The translations under genes were made by a program, and so were the position numbers. From Euzebya sp. (lineage in GTDB: Bacteria > Actinomycetota > Nitriliruptoria > Euzebyales > Euzebyaceae), in contig NZ_CAXQBR010000003.1 in assembly GCF_964222135.1 (NCBI RefSeq), positions 1 through 64,000 of the forward strand: a DNA stretch of 64,000 nt. The letters are read 5' to 3'. Every line of letters begins with the position of its first letter. Positions within the stretch are counted from its first letter, which is position 1. Below, piece after piece: positions 25,660 to 36,179 of this stretch. The notes below the pieces were generated by a model that saw only the letters and a program-made list of their open reading frames with translations, made no database searches and was not told where the DNA came from.

Positions 25660-26544
25660 TCACAGCCCGGCGAACAGGTCCGACTCGGGCTTGGCGGTCC
25701 AGACCTCCGAGTAGGCGAGCTGGAAGTCCTCGTAGGGGTAGACCTCCCGGACGACGTCGTCGGGGATCGAGAACCACAGCCCGTCGGGGTCGACCTGGGT
25801 GCGGTGGGCGATCAGCGCGGCGCTCCGCGCGCCCAGGTGGTCGGCCACGTGGATCGAGGTGGAGATGCGCTCCGGCTTGGTCGGGTCCCAGCGGTCCAGC
25901 CACTCGCGGTAGGGCGTCTCGATCCCCCGCTCCTCGGCGACCTCGAGCAGCCGGGACAGCCGCCGGTAGGTGAAGGTCAGGTGGTAGTAGACCTTCGAGG
26001 CCCGCCACGCCGGCCCCGCGTCGGGCATGACGGCCGGGTCGGCCGCGGCCTGCCACGCCCGCATCGTGGCGGTGTGGGTCCGCACGTGGTCCGGGTGGGG
26101 GTAGCCGCCCTTCTCGTCGTACGTCACCAGCACCTGCGGCCGGGTCTCGCGGATGATCGGCACCAGGCGCTGGACGACCTCGTCGAGGGAGACGTTGTAG
26201 AAGCAGTCGGCGGGCAGGTCCGCGGACGGCGACCAGCCGTCGCCGGAGAACTCCTCGACGTAGCCCGAGTCGGGGAAGCCGAGGTCGAAGTGGTCGGTCA
26301 CCCCGATCACGCCGAGCGCCTCGGCGAGCTCCTTCTTGCGGATCTCGACCATGTTCTCGCGGATGCCCGGCTCGTCCGCGAGCGCCGGGTTGAGGATGTC
26401 GCCCTGCCCGCCGTCGGTGAAGGTGACGACGCTGACGCGGGCACCCTCCTCGGCGTAGCGGGCCATCGTCGCCGCACCCTTCGACGACTCGTCGTCGGGG
26501 TGGGCGTGGAGGAACATCGCGTGACGGTCAGGAGCGCCGGCCAT
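25660..26544 (-). CDS. mca: Mycothiol S-conjugate amidase
   Basis: A 294-residue zinc amidase of the LmbE/PIG-L fold that cleaves mycothiol conjugates, releasing mercapturic acids for export. It has zinc residues AHPDDES and PHPDH. The SSKGAA lysine is characteristic of Mca rather than of the deacetylase MshB. YDEKGGYPHPDH and FYNVSLDEVVQRLVPIIRE also match Mca. It shows, with the mshC-like gene at 40582, that this organism uses mycothiol. The stop is 20 bases from the convergent permease gene. Confidence 0.9.
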   Translation of the reverse strand: MAGAPDRHAMFLHAHPDDESSKGAATMARYAEEGARVSVVTFTDGGQGDILNPALADEPGIRENMVEIRKKELAEALGVIGVTDHFDLGFPDSGYVEEFSGDGWSPSADLPADCFYNVSLDEVVQRLVPIIRETRPQVLVTYDEKGGYPHPDHVRTHTATMRAWQAAADPAVMPDAGPAWRASKVYYHLTFTYRRLSRLLEVAEERGIETPYREWLDRWDPTKPERISTSIHVADHLGARSAALIAHRTQVDPDGLWFSIPDDVVREVYPYEDFQLAYSEVWTAKPESDLFAGL

Positions 26545-26615
26545 GGTCGGCCAGGCTACCCAGGCGGTGTGACGACGCCCGGTCGGATCACCCCGGTCGG
26601 ATCACCCCGGTCGGG

Positions 26616-27446
26616 TCACCCGGTCCAGCGCGCGGCCCAGGCCTCGCGCAGCCGGGTGGAGCTCGGGTCCCCCTCCAGCGCCGCCAGGTGGTCGCGGACC
26701 AGGTCGGCGGCCGCCTCCACCCGCGGGCGGGCGCCCTTCAACCGGACGGTGCACGGGTTGCCGGGGTACGAGCCGAGGTGCACGTCGTCGAACTCCTCGA
26801 CCAGGCGGTCGAACAGGGGGTTCAGGGTCGACTCGGGGTACGGGTGGGTCAGCTCGACCACGTGCTGGGGCGACCCGAGGCCGGTGAGCAGCTCGGCGGC
26901 GACGCCGGTGTCGAAGATGCGCCGCAGCTCACCCGGGATGCCCGGCAGGATCACGATCGTGGCGCCGCCGCCGGCTAGGCCGCCGTCCACGTCGACGGCG
27001 ACCCCCGGCGCGACGCCGCGGGCGCCGGCCAGCAGGTACGCGCCGGCCGGCACCTCGGCCATGCGCCGCATCGCCCGCTCGTGCGCGTCGGTCACCGCCA
27101 CGCCCTGGGCGGCGGTCCACTCGAGCGCGCGGGTGATGGCGGCGTCGATGTCGTCGTCGACCTCGAGGCCCACGCCCAGGGTGGCGGCCACGCCCGCCAT
27201 CGTCACGTCGTCCGGCGTCGACCCGATCCCCCCCGACGTCATGATCAGGCGCGGGCGGCTGCGGGCCAGCTCGAGGCGCAGCGCCTCGTCGATCGCCGCC
27301 AGGGTGTCCGGCACCGTCTGCACCCGGTCGAGCGGGATGCCGAGGTCCTGGAGCCGGCCGGCCAGCCAGTGGGAGTTCGTGTCGTGGACGAACCCCCCGA
27401 GGATCTCGTCGCCGATCACGACGATGGAGGCGCTGGCCTGGCTCAT
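26616..27446 (-). CDS. CinA-type molybdopterin-binding-fold protein
   Basis: A 276-residue protein with the MoCF-biosynthesis/CinA N-terminal fold: VVIGDEILGGFVHDTNSHWLA, VPDTLAAI and MTSGGIGSTPDDVT. ILPGIPGELRRIFD follows. The C-terminal CinA deamidase domain is lacking, so it is the single-domain competence/damage-inducible-A type. Such proteins are linked to nucleotide or NAD pyrophosphate recycling (ADP-ribose pyrophosphatase-like activity), but this member's reaction cannot be fixed from sequence. Confidence 0.85.
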   Translation of the reverse strand: MSQASASIVVIGDEILGGFVHDTNSHWLAGRLQDLGIPLDRVQTVPDTLAAIDEALRLELARSRPRLIMTSGGIGSTPDDVTMAGVAATLGVGLEVDDDIDAAITRALEWTAAQGVAVTDAHERAMRRMAEVPAGAYLLAGARGVAPGVAVDVDGGLAGGGATIVILPGIPGELRRIFDTGVAAELLTGLGSPQHVVELTHPYPESTLNPLFDRLVEEFDDVHLGSYPGNPCTVRLKGARPRVEAAADLVRDHLAALEGDPSSTRLREAWAARWTG

Positions 27447-27515
27447 GGGTCCAGCATCGCACGCGGCACCGCACGCGCTCTGGCGCCGGGACGCGCAGGT
27501 ACGCTCCCCGACGAC

Positions 27516-28379
27516 ATGTACCTCTCTGCCGAGGACGCCCGGAGCGACTTCTTCCTGGCGGCCGCCCTATACGTCATCGGACCCGCGCTGGTCAACCTGC
27601 TCGTCGAGGCGCTGCCCACGCTGTTCGCGAACACCGTGATGTCGTGGGTGCTGATCCTGATCGTCAACGGGGTGCTGATCGCCGGCATGCCGCTGTTCCT
27701 GATGCGCTACCGGGGCGAGGCGCTCTCGGGTCTGCTCACCGGTGGGGTGGGGGCCCTCGCGCTCGGCTTCGGGATCGCCGCGGTCTTCGCCGGCGCGGTC
27801 GCGGTCGGCGAGGTCGTCGGCGGCGGCCGGGTCGACCTCCTCGTGGAGGTCATCCCCGCGCGCGCGGTCGTCGGGTTCCTGCTGCGCTGGGCGTCGCTGG
27901 CGGTCCTGGCGATCTTCCTCGTCCGCCGAGCGGAGTACGCCTTCCGCCCGATCAGCGAGCTCCAGCCGACCCTGGTCCGCCAGGCGGGCATCGCCTGCGT
28001 CGGCACCGGCGTCGTCGCCACCGTCCTGCTCCTGCTGACCGGGACCTCCGTCGCGTCGCTCATCCCCGCCGCCGGCCTGGCCGGCATGTTCGCGCTGGCC
28101 AGCCAGCAGCTCCCGCAGGCGGGGATGGGGGAGCGGTGGTGGGTCTTCGCACCCGTCATCACCCTGGCGCTCGGGCCGCTCGAGATCTTCTCCTTCCTCT
28201 TCGCCGGCCAGAACTTCCTGCTGTCCGCCCAGCAGGCGGCGGTCGTGGCCCTGTTCGGCCTGGTGGTCGTGATGGCGCTGCACGCACGGCGGGGCGGGCT
28301 CGTGGCCGTCGGCATGGCCGCCGCGATCGTGATCGCGGACCTGCTGACGCTGGCCGGGGGCACCGCGTTCGCCATCTGA
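27516..28379 (+). CDS. Hypothetical multi-pass membrane protein
   Basis: A 287-residue protein with about eight hydrophobic segments, for example FFLAAALYVIGPALVNLLVE, VLILIVNGVLIAGMPLFLM and the C-terminal GLVAVGMAAAIVIADLLTLA. There is only a short charged N-terminus (MYLSAEDARSD). No family motif recognised. It is divergent from the CinA-type gene, with 69 bases between them. Confidence 0.7.
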   Translation: MYLSAEDARSDFFLAAALYVIGPALVNLLVEALPTLFANTVMSWVLILIVNGVLIAGMPLFLMRYRGEALSGLLTGGVGALALGFGIAAVFAGAVAVGEVVGGGRVDLLVEVIPARAVVGFLLRWASLAVLAIFLVRRAEYAFRPISELQPTLVRQAGIACVGTGVVATVLLLLTGTSVASLIPAAGLAGMFALASQQLPQAGMGERWWVFAPVITLALGPLEIFSFLFAGQNFLLSAQQAAVVALFGLVVVMALHARRGGLVAVGMAAAIVIADLLTLAGGTAFAI

Positions 28380-28426
28380 GCCGACCGGCGTCGGCGTCCC
28401 CCACGGCGGCGCCGTACAGTCAGGAG

Positions 28427-29419
28427 ATGGCAGGTGGCGCGGAGCCTGATCGTGCGGGCGGACGTCCCCGCTGGCTGACCGCCGTCGTGCTGGTCGCGCT
28501 GGTCCTCGCCAGCAGCGGTGCCGGTGTCCAGCGCCTCGTGGAGGACCCCATCGCGCCCGCGTCGGTCGACCCGCTGCACAAGGCGGCGGACGTGGCCGCC
28601 GCCCACGCCGCCTCGGAAGCCGGCAAGGTCACCCCCGACGTGCTCCAGCCGTTCCGCGGGCTGTCGCCGTGGCTCGACACCTACGACACCGAGCTCACCG
28701 CCGACCAGCAGGTCGGCATCGCCGCCGCCGAGGGCGTGGACACCCTCTTCGTCCAGACCGCGCGGGAGTCGACCGAGGGGCTGGTCCACGACCCCGCCCG
28801 CATCGCCCGGACCATCGAGCTGGCCCACGACCACGGGATGCAGGTCGTGCTGTGGACGATCCCGGACTTCGAGGACCTGGACCGCGATCGGGCACGGGCC
28901 ATCGCGGCGATCGAGTTCACCACCCCGCGCGGCGACCGGGCGGACGCGTTCGGGCTGGACATCGAGGTGGAGGACGTGGCCTTCCACATGGCCCGCACCC
29001 GCCGGTTGCTGCAGCTGTCCGAGGAGCTCCGCGCCCACGCGGGGTGGGGGTACCCCATGGCCGCCATCGTCCTGCCGCCCCTGCAGCTCGAGATCAACCC
29101 GCGGTGGTGGCGGGACTTCCCCTACGCCGAGCTGGCGGCGACCTACGACGTCACCGTGCCCATGAGCTACTCGAGCTACCGGGGCAGCGACGCGGCGATC
29201 ACCCTGCAGTGGAACCGGGACAACGTCACGCGGGTCCGCGAGCTGATCGGCGACCCCGACCACCCCGTGCACCTGGCCGGCGGCATCGCGAACGCCCTGC
29301 CGGAGGTGGAGTCGTTCGTCCGGGCGGTGCAGGAGTCGGGTGCGATCGGCGGCGGCCTGTACGACCTGCACACCACCCCACCCGAGGCCTGGGCACCGCT
29401 GCGGGCGCTGGCTCGCTGA
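28427..29419 (+). CDS. Secreted TIM-barrel protein, putative glycoside hydrolase-like
   Basis: A 330-residue protein with an N-terminal membrane anchor or signal (WLTAVVLVALVLASSGAG). The body looks like a TIM barrel with GVDTLFVQTARE, VVLWTIPDFEDLD, FGLDIEVEDVAFH, MAAIVLPPLQLEINP and VPMSYSSYRG on successive strands. FGLDIEVED carries acidic residues at a position where catalytic acids sit in GH-type barrels. No exact family recognised. It may act on cell-surface or exported glycans. Confidence 0.65.
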   Translation: MAGGAEPDRAGGRPRWLTAVVLVALVLASSGAGVQRLVEDPIAPASVDPLHKAADVAAAHAASEAGKVTPDVLQPFRGLSPWLDTYDTELTADQQVGIAAAEGVDTLFVQTARESTEGLVHDPARIARTIELAHDHGMQVVLWTIPDFEDLDRDRARAIAAIEFTTPRGDRADAFGLDIEVEDVAFHMARTRRLLQLSEELRAHAGWGYPMAAIVLPPLQLEINPRWWRDFPYAELAATYDVTVPMSYSSYRGSDAAITLQWNRDNVTRVRELIGDPDHPVHLAGGIANALPEVESFVRAVQESGAIGGGLYDLHTTPPEAWAPLRALAR

Positions 29420-29435
29420 CCGCACCGTGCCCGGC

Positions 29436-29966
29436 TCAGGCGCGGCTCTCGAGGTGGGGGCGCTCGACGTGCGTCCGGGTGAACGTCCGCCGGAGGACCC
29501 AGGCGAGCAGCTCGACGAGCCAGAACAGCACGATCCAGAGCTGCACGACCAGGGCGGGGACGGCCAGGAACACGACGGCGGGCGGAGCCACCAGGGCGAA
29601 CCAGCCGACCTCCTGCGGCGACGCGCCCCGCAGGTGCGACGCGGCCCGGACCGCAGCCCACATCATCCAGCGCCGCACGACCGACACCCCGAGCTCGCGC
29701 ATCATGCGGCGGAACAGCCCGTCGGCGTCCGCGCGGCTGACCACGCCGGTGTCGCAGAACCAGTCGTGGAGGATCGCGGCTCGGGTGTAGGTCCCGTAGC
29801 GGGGGAGCAGCCAGGTGAACACCCGCGGCACCGACGCGAAGTCGGTGACGAAGCCGGCGGGGACCTCGAAGGTCTCCTCCCGCCCCTGGTAGACGACGGT
29901 CTCGACCAGCTCCCAGGTGGAGCTGGTCAGCTGCTTGACGACGACGTCGCCGCTGACGAACGGCAC
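29436..29966 (-). CDS. DUF1353-containing protein with C-terminal membrane segments
   Basis: A 176-residue protein. The first about 110 residues match DUF1353: AGFVTDFASVPRVFTWLLPR, AILHDWFCDTG and DADGLFRRMM. The segment after residue 120 has hydrophobic helices (FALVAPPAVVFLAVPALVVQ, LWIVLFWLVELLAWVL). DUF1353 is often found in phage or mobile contexts, but nothing else here is phage-like. Function unknown. Confidence 0.75.
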   Translation of the reverse strand: MPFVSGDVVVKQLTSSTWELVETVVYQGREETFEVPAGFVTDFASVPRVFTWLLPRYGTYTRAAILHDWFCDTGVVSRADADGLFRRMMRELGVSVVRRWMMWAAVRAASHLRGASPQEVGWFALVAPPAVVFLAVPALVVQLWIVLFWLVELLAWVLRRTFTRTHVERPHLESRA

Positions 29967-30057
29967 GGTCGGACCTCCTCGGGGCGGTGGGGCGTTTGAC
30001 CTCCTGCGGCGGGTGCAACAGGATCATGGCAGGCGACTTGACACCGGAGGACCGGAC

Positions 30058-30498
30058 ATGAGGAAGACCGCTTCCATCGCATCCATCGTGCTCGGCGCGC
30101 TGATGATCGTCGGAGGGATCGCCACGATGATCCTGGTCAGCAGCACGCTCCGCGAGCAGAACATCGTCACCCCCGACGACGCGTGCCTGCCCGGCAACAC
30201 CGTCGCCGGGCCGTTCACCGCGTACTGCCAGGCCGAGATCATCCAGGAGCACACCCTCGAGTCCACCGGCGGGCTGACCTACGCCGAGCTCGACCGGGAG
30301 GACCCCCTCCGCGAGGTGGCGCAGAACTCCGCGTTCCTGCAGTCGTCGCTGTTCACCTCGATCGTCGCCTACGGGGTCGCCGCGATGGCGATCGCCGTCG
30401 GGCTGCTGTTCATCCTGATCGGGATGGGCATCCGCGACGTCGCCCAGCACGTCACCACGACCGCGCCCCCCGCGAGCGACCCGGTCACGACCGCGTAG
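30058..30498 (+). CDS. Small hypothetical membrane protein (two helices)
   Basis: A 146-residue protein with one helix near each end: [20 protein letters not shown] and [20 protein letters not shown]. They flank an extracytoplasmic domain with two cysteines (DDACLPG and TAYCQAE) that could form a disulfide. The C-terminal tail is Thr/Pro-rich. It has a good ribosome-binding site (CGGAGGACCGGAC before the ATG). No known function. Confidence 0.7.
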   Translation: MRKTASIASIVLGALMIVGGIATMILVSSTLREQNIVTPDDACLPGNTVAGPFTAYCQAEIIQEHTLESTGGLTYAELDREDPLREVAQNSAFLQSSLFTSIVAYGVAAMAIAVGLLFILIGMGIRDVAQHVTTTAPPASDPVTTA

Positions 30499-30538
30499 CC
30501 ACTGCTCATCGCGTGCACGACCCATAGCCTTGGCCGCC

Positions 30539-32216
<1,678 letters not shown>

Positions 32217-32218
<2 letters not shown>

Positions 32219-32283
32219 TCGCGCCGCGACGAGGTTCGGCGCGATCGGGGCCTCCCTCGCCTGACGGCGAGGATCGGCGCGAT
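32217..32283. terminator. Bidirectional hairpin terminators between ettA and the CWB2 cluster
   Basis: GATCGCGCC (32217-32225) pairs with GGCGCGATC (32238-32246). The same arm recurs at 32275-32283, giving two alternative stems. Between them CCTCGCC (32255-32261) and GGCGAGG (32266-32272) form a tight 7-bp stem with a 4-base loop. The first arm begins inside the ettA stop codon. The position between convergent genes fits termination in both directions. Confidence 0.6.
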
Positions 32284-32302
32284 CGTCCCCGACCGGTGCG
32301 GC

Positions 32303-34243
32303 TCAGCACGCCCCGGAGCTGTCCAGCTGGGTCGCAGCGGCGTCGCTGAGCACGCCGAGCCCGCCGGCCAGCAGCAGGTCGACGTCCGCCGGCGAGCACG
32401 CCATCTCGAGGGTCGCGGGTGGGACCGGGTCCTGGGCGAGGGCGATCGCGGCGCCGGCGTCGGCGGCCAGCCCGGCCGCGGGGAGGCCGAAGAGCCACCC
32501 GTCGGCCCGGTAGCCGTTGATGACCACGAGCTGGCGGTTGCCGTCGTCCGTTGATCCCAGCAGCTCGTCGGCGATCGCCTGAGCGGTCGCGTCGCGGCTG
32601 TCACCGGCGATCCGCTGGGGGCCGGGGACCTCGTCCTCGACGGCCTGCGACAGGGCGGCGGTGCCGCCGAGCAGGACGGTCGCCGACGGGCCGGTGGCGT
32701 CGAGGAACGCCGCGACCGCGGGGTGCAGCGACGCGGTGTCGGTCACCACCGTCGGGATGGCCCGCAGCGCGGTCCACGCGCCGGCCGACACGCTGTCGGC
32801 CCATGCGGCGGTGGGGTTGTCAGCGGGTCCACCGGCTCTCGCGAGCGCCACGGTGTCGCCGTCGGCCCCGAGGGCGATGACCTCCTCGGCGACGCGCACC
32901 GAGGTCTCCACGCGTGAGGGGCCGGCCAGGCGGCGCACCTCGAAGGCGGTCAGCTGGTCCTCGACGGCTTGGCTGATGGCGCTGGTGCCGCCGAGGAGGT
33001 AGATCGGGTCGCCGTCGTCGAGCAGTCGCTGGATCTCGTCGGCGGTCGTGTCCGGCAGGGTGTCGGTCTCGGTGAACAGCAGCGGCCCACGTCCGGTGAG
33101 GGCGGCACCGACGAGGGAGTCGGCGAAGGCGTCGTCGCGGGACAGCACGACGTGGGCGGCGCCGTCGCTGCCGTCGCAGTCGAAGCGGGCCTGGCTGACC
33201 GCGACCGCGTAGGCGATCGGGTCGGTGAAGTCCGCCCGCTCCGTCGTCGCCGGGTCGCCGTCGAACCCGCCACAGGCGATCGGCGCCTCGGTGGGCGGTG
33301 GTGGCGGCTCCTCCAGCGGCGTCGGCGGGGTCTCGGGTGCGCGGCCCCAGGACGTGGCCGCGCCGTCGGAGGAGATCTGGCGGAGGTCGCCGCCGGAGAG
33401 GTCCGTGGACCACATGTCGGCGGCGCTGAAGTCCGGTCGCTCCATGGAGAACGCGACGCGGGTGCCGTCCGGCGAGAACAGCGGGTCGCGCTGGAACCGG
33501 TCGTCCGGGGAGATGACCTGCCGCAACCCGCCGTCGGTCCCGAGGATGCAGGTGCTCGGGTCCGACGTGTCGGTGTCGACGTAGCAGGCGACGACGAGGC
33601 TGGCGCCGTCGGGGGAGGAGTCGAGTCCGAAGTCCTCGAGGATCTGCACGCCCTCGACACCGATCTCCGTCGCGGTGCCCGTCGCGGGGTCGATCCGGAC
33701 GATCCGGCGCCCCTCGGCCTGGTAGGCGAACCCGTCGGTGGACCAGGTGATGTCGTGGGCGCCCGCGCTCGTCGCCGGGTTCAGCGGCCGCGCACCGGTG
33801 CCGTCGATCCCGATGACGCTCCACCCGGCCTGGAGGTCGAGGTAGATCACCTGGCTGCCGTCGGGTGACCAGGCGCCCTGGTGGGCCGCCCGGCCCGCGG
33901 GCACCACCTCGATGACCGGACCGCCGGCGGTCGAGATGCGGCTGAGCCCGTCCCCGGGCGTCCTGATGAGCAGCTCCCGGCCGTCCGGGGACACCTCGGG
34001 GCTGAAGCCCGGCCCGGGCTCGGCCCCGATGGCCCGCTCCGCACCTCCGGGGGTCACGGCGATCAGCCCCGGGGTGGTCGCCCCGTTGCCGTCGGTGTCA
34101 CGGGTCAGGAACAGCTCGCCGTTCGGCCCCGGGTTCGCGGCGCCCGCGACGTCGGGGAGCACGAGCAGGACGAGCACCAGCGCGCCGAGGAGCGCACCGG
34201 CACGCCGGAGTGCGATCGCCGGGGCGGGCGTCATGCCGCGCAC
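32303..34243 (-). CDS. Secreted CWB2 protein with beta-propeller-like N-terminus (paralogue 4)
   Basis: A 646-residue exported protein with signal peptide ALLGALVLVLLVLPDVAGAA. Residues about 40-310 hold repeated PD40/TolB-like strands (WSPDGSQVIYLD, FSPDGTRVAFSM), suggesting a beta-propeller. A Pro-rich linker (PPTPLEEPPPPPTEAP) leads to three cell-wall-binding repeat 2 modules. Their signatures are IYLLGGTSAISQAVEDQL, RLAGPSRVETSVRVAEE, TVLLGGTAALSQAVE and RIAGDSRDATAQAIADE. Cys pairs (IACGGFD, RFDCDGS) flank the first module. It is last in the four-gene tandem. Its start overlaps the stop of the preceding paralogue by 13 bases. It is presumably held non-covalently in the cell wall. Confidence 0.88.
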   Translation of the reverse strand: MRGMTPAPAIALRRAGALLGALVLVLLVLPDVAGAANPGPNGELFLTRDTDGNGATTPGLIAVTPGGAERAIGAEPGPGFSPEVSPDGRELLIRTPGDGLSRISTAGGPVIEVVPAGRAAHQGAWSPDGSQVIYLDLQAGWSVIGIDGTGARPLNPATSAGAHDITWSTDGFAYQAEGRRIVRIDPATGTATEIGVEGVQILEDFGLDSSPDGASLVVACYVDTDTSDPSTCILGTDGGLRQVISPDDRFQRDPLFSPDGTRVAFSMERPDFSAADMWSTDLSGGDLRQISSDGAATSWGRAPETPPTPLEEPPPPPTEAPIACGGFDGDPATTERADFTDPIAYAVAVSQARFDCDGSDGAAHVVLSRDDAFADSLVGAALTGRGPLLFTETDTLPDTTADEIQRLLDDGDPIYLLGGTSAISQAVEDQLTAFEVRRLAGPSRVETSVRVAEEVIALGADGDTVALARAGGPADNPTAAWADSVSAGAWTALRAIPTVVTDTASLHPAVAAFLDATGPSATVLLGGTAALSQAVEDEVPGPQRIAGDSRDATAQAIADELLGSTDDGNRQLVVINGYRADGWLFGLPAAGLAADAGAAIALAQDPVPPATLEMACSPADVDLLLAGGLGVLSDAAATQLDSSGAC

Positions 34244-36162
34244 CCGGGGGCGGCGTCGAGCTGGTCGGTGACGGCGTCGGGGAGGGCGTCGAGTCCGCCG
34301 GCGAGGAGGATGTCGATGGTGTCGGGGCTGCAGGCCATGGTGGTGGTCTCCGGGGGGAGGGGGTCTTGGGCGAGGGCGATGGGGGCGTGGGTGTCTGCGG
34401 CGAGGCCGGCGGCGGGGAGGCCGAAGAGCCAGCCGTCCTCGCGGAAGCCGTTGATGACGACGAGCTCGCGGGTGTCGTCGTCGGGCGGGCCGATCTGCTG
34501 GGTGGCGATGGCCTGGGCGGTGCCGGCGCGGCTGGCGCCGGCGATGCGGGTGGGGTTGGGGACGGCGTCGGCGACGGCGGGGGAGAGGGCGGCCTCGCCG
34601 CCGAGGAGGAAGGTCTTGTCGGGTTGGGCGTCGGCGATGAAGTCGGCGACGGCGGGGTGGAGCGAGGCGGTGTCGGTGACGACGGTCGGGACGGCGTCGG
34701 CTGCGGTCCAGGCGCCGGCGGTGACGGAGTCGGCCCAGGCGGCGGTGGGGTTGTCGGTGGGGCCGCCGGCGCGGGCGATGGCGAGGATGCCGGCGTCGTC
34801 GCCGAGGGTGCGGACCTCGGTGGCGACGGCGACGGAGGTCTCGACGCGTGACGGGCCGGCGAGGCGCTGGACGTCGTGGCCGGCGTCGGTCAGCTGGTCG
34901 GCGACGGCTTGGCTGATCGCTGCGGTGCCGCCGAGGAGGTAGATGGTGCCGCCGTCGTCGAGGAGCCGGTCGATCTCGGTGGCGGTGGCGTCGGGGAGGG
35001 TGTCGGTGCGCGTGAACAGGAGGGGGCCGTCGCCGGTGAGGGCGGCGCCGACGAGGGAGTCGGCGAAGGCGTCGTCGCGGGAGAGCACGACGTGGGCGGC
35101 GGCGCGGCTGCCGTCGCAGTCGAAGCGGGCCTGGCTGACCGCGACGGCGTAGGCGATCGGGTCAGCGAAGTCCGCCCGCTCGGTGGTCGTCGGGTCGCCG
35201 TCGAATCCGCCGCAGGCCAGCGGCTCCTCCGACGCCGGCGGCGGCGGTGGCGTGCCCCCGCCGGCCACGGCCCACTCCGGGCTGATCCCCAGCCCACCGA
35301 CGGCGCCGAGCGCCTGCGTCCCGGCCCCGGCGATCGGGGTCACGTACAGCATCGCGTCGTCCGCCCGGGCGGGACCGATGAACGCGACCTGGGTGCCGTC
35401 GGGCGAGAACGCCGGGTGTGCCGGCTCGACATCGACATCGCTCAGGTCGACCGTGCGCTGCACGACCATGTCGAGCCCGGTGATGCACAGCCGCAGGCTG
35501 AACGAGTTGTCGTCCGGTTGCACGCACGCGAACACCAGCTGCGACCCGTCGGGGCTGGCGTCCACGCCCAGCCCTTGGGCGTTGGGGGACTCCTCCGGGT
35601 CCACGATCCGGGACTCCCCCGTGGCCGCATCGATGATGAGCATCGCCGACAGCTCGATGGCCACGATCTGGTCCTGCGACGTCCAGGTCACCGACTGGTA
35701 CGTGAACTGGCCACCGGATTGCCGGTTCGGGGCGAGCACCCGGGGCGCGCTGCCGTCCACCGGGTGCGCGGTGAAGGTCTCGCCGTCGACCACCAGGATC
35801 TCGCTGCCGTCCGGCGACCACTCCAGGGCGTAGGTGGCGGCGTCGAGCTGGACGAGCAACTCGCGGTCGTCGGTCGTCCCGCCCAGCGGCTGGACGTACA
35901 GGTTCCGCTGCAACGTGTAGGCGACGGCCGTCCCGTCAGGCGAGACCGCCACCGAGTCGATGATGTTCGGCGGGACCAGTTCACGGCGGTCCCCGGTCGC
36001 CGGGTCCACGGCGACCACGGTCTGGAAGCGCGAGTCGGCGGGGTCCTGGGCCAGGACGACGATCTCACCGTTCTCACCGGGCGCGACCGCGGCGGCGGGG
36101 GCGACCGGCAGGGTGAGCAGCAGGCAGGTCAGGACGATCAGCAGCGGACGGGGGCGGGTCAT
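34231..36162 (-). CDS. Secreted CWB2 protein with beta-propeller-like N-terminus (paralogue 3)
   Basis: A 643-residue exported protein starting at ATG 36162, with GGAG nine bases upstream. The signal peptide is LLIVLTCLLLTLPVAPAAA. The propeller part has VSPDGTAVAYTL, WSPDGSEILVVDG and FSPDGTQVAFIG. A GGGTPPPPPASEE linker precedes three CWB2 modules (IYLLGGTAAISQAVADQL, RLAGPSRVETSVAVATE, FLLGGEAALSPAVADAV, RIAGASRAGTAQAIATQ). The DNA of the CWB2 part is nearly identical over long stretches to the neighbouring paralogue, for instance 33112-33240 against 35050-35178. That indicates recent duplication or gene conversion. Confidence 0.88.
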   Translation of the reverse strand: MTRPRPLLIVLTCLLLTLPVAPAAAVAPGENGEIVVLAQDPADSRFQTVVAVDPATGDRRELVPPNIIDSVAVSPDGTAVAYTLQRNLYVQPLGGTTDDRELLVQLDAATYALEWSPDGSEILVVDGETFTAHPVDGSAPRVLAPNRQSGGQFTYQSVTWTSQDQIVAIELSAMLIIDAATGESRIVDPEESPNAQGLGVDASPDGSQLVFACVQPDDNSFSLRLCITGLDMVVQRTVDLSDVDVEPAHPAFSPDGTQVAFIGPARADDAMLYVTPIAGAGTQALGAVGGLGISPEWAVAGGGTPPPPPASEEPLACGGFDGDPTTTERADFADPIAYAVAVSQARFDCDGSRAAAHVVLSRDDAFADSLVGAALTGDGPLLFTRTDTLPDATATEIDRLLDDGGTIYLLGGTAAISQAVADQLTDAGHDVQRLAGPSRVETSVAVATEVRTLGDDAGILAIARAGGPTDNPTAAWADSVTAGAWTAADAVPTVVTDTASLHPAVADFIADAQPDKTFLLGGEAALSPAVADAVPNPTRIAGASRAGTAQAIATQQIGPPDDDTRELVVINGFREDGWLFGLPAAGLAADTHAPIALAQDPLPPETTTMACSPDTIDILLAGGLDALPDAVTDQLDAAPGCAA

Positions 36163-36179
36163 GTCGTTCTCCAGGGAGG

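Noticed and set aside
29436-29966. Prophage remnant suggested by DUF1353
   Set aside because: No integrase, structural, lysis or att-like sequences around it; neighbours are ordinary chromosomal genes.
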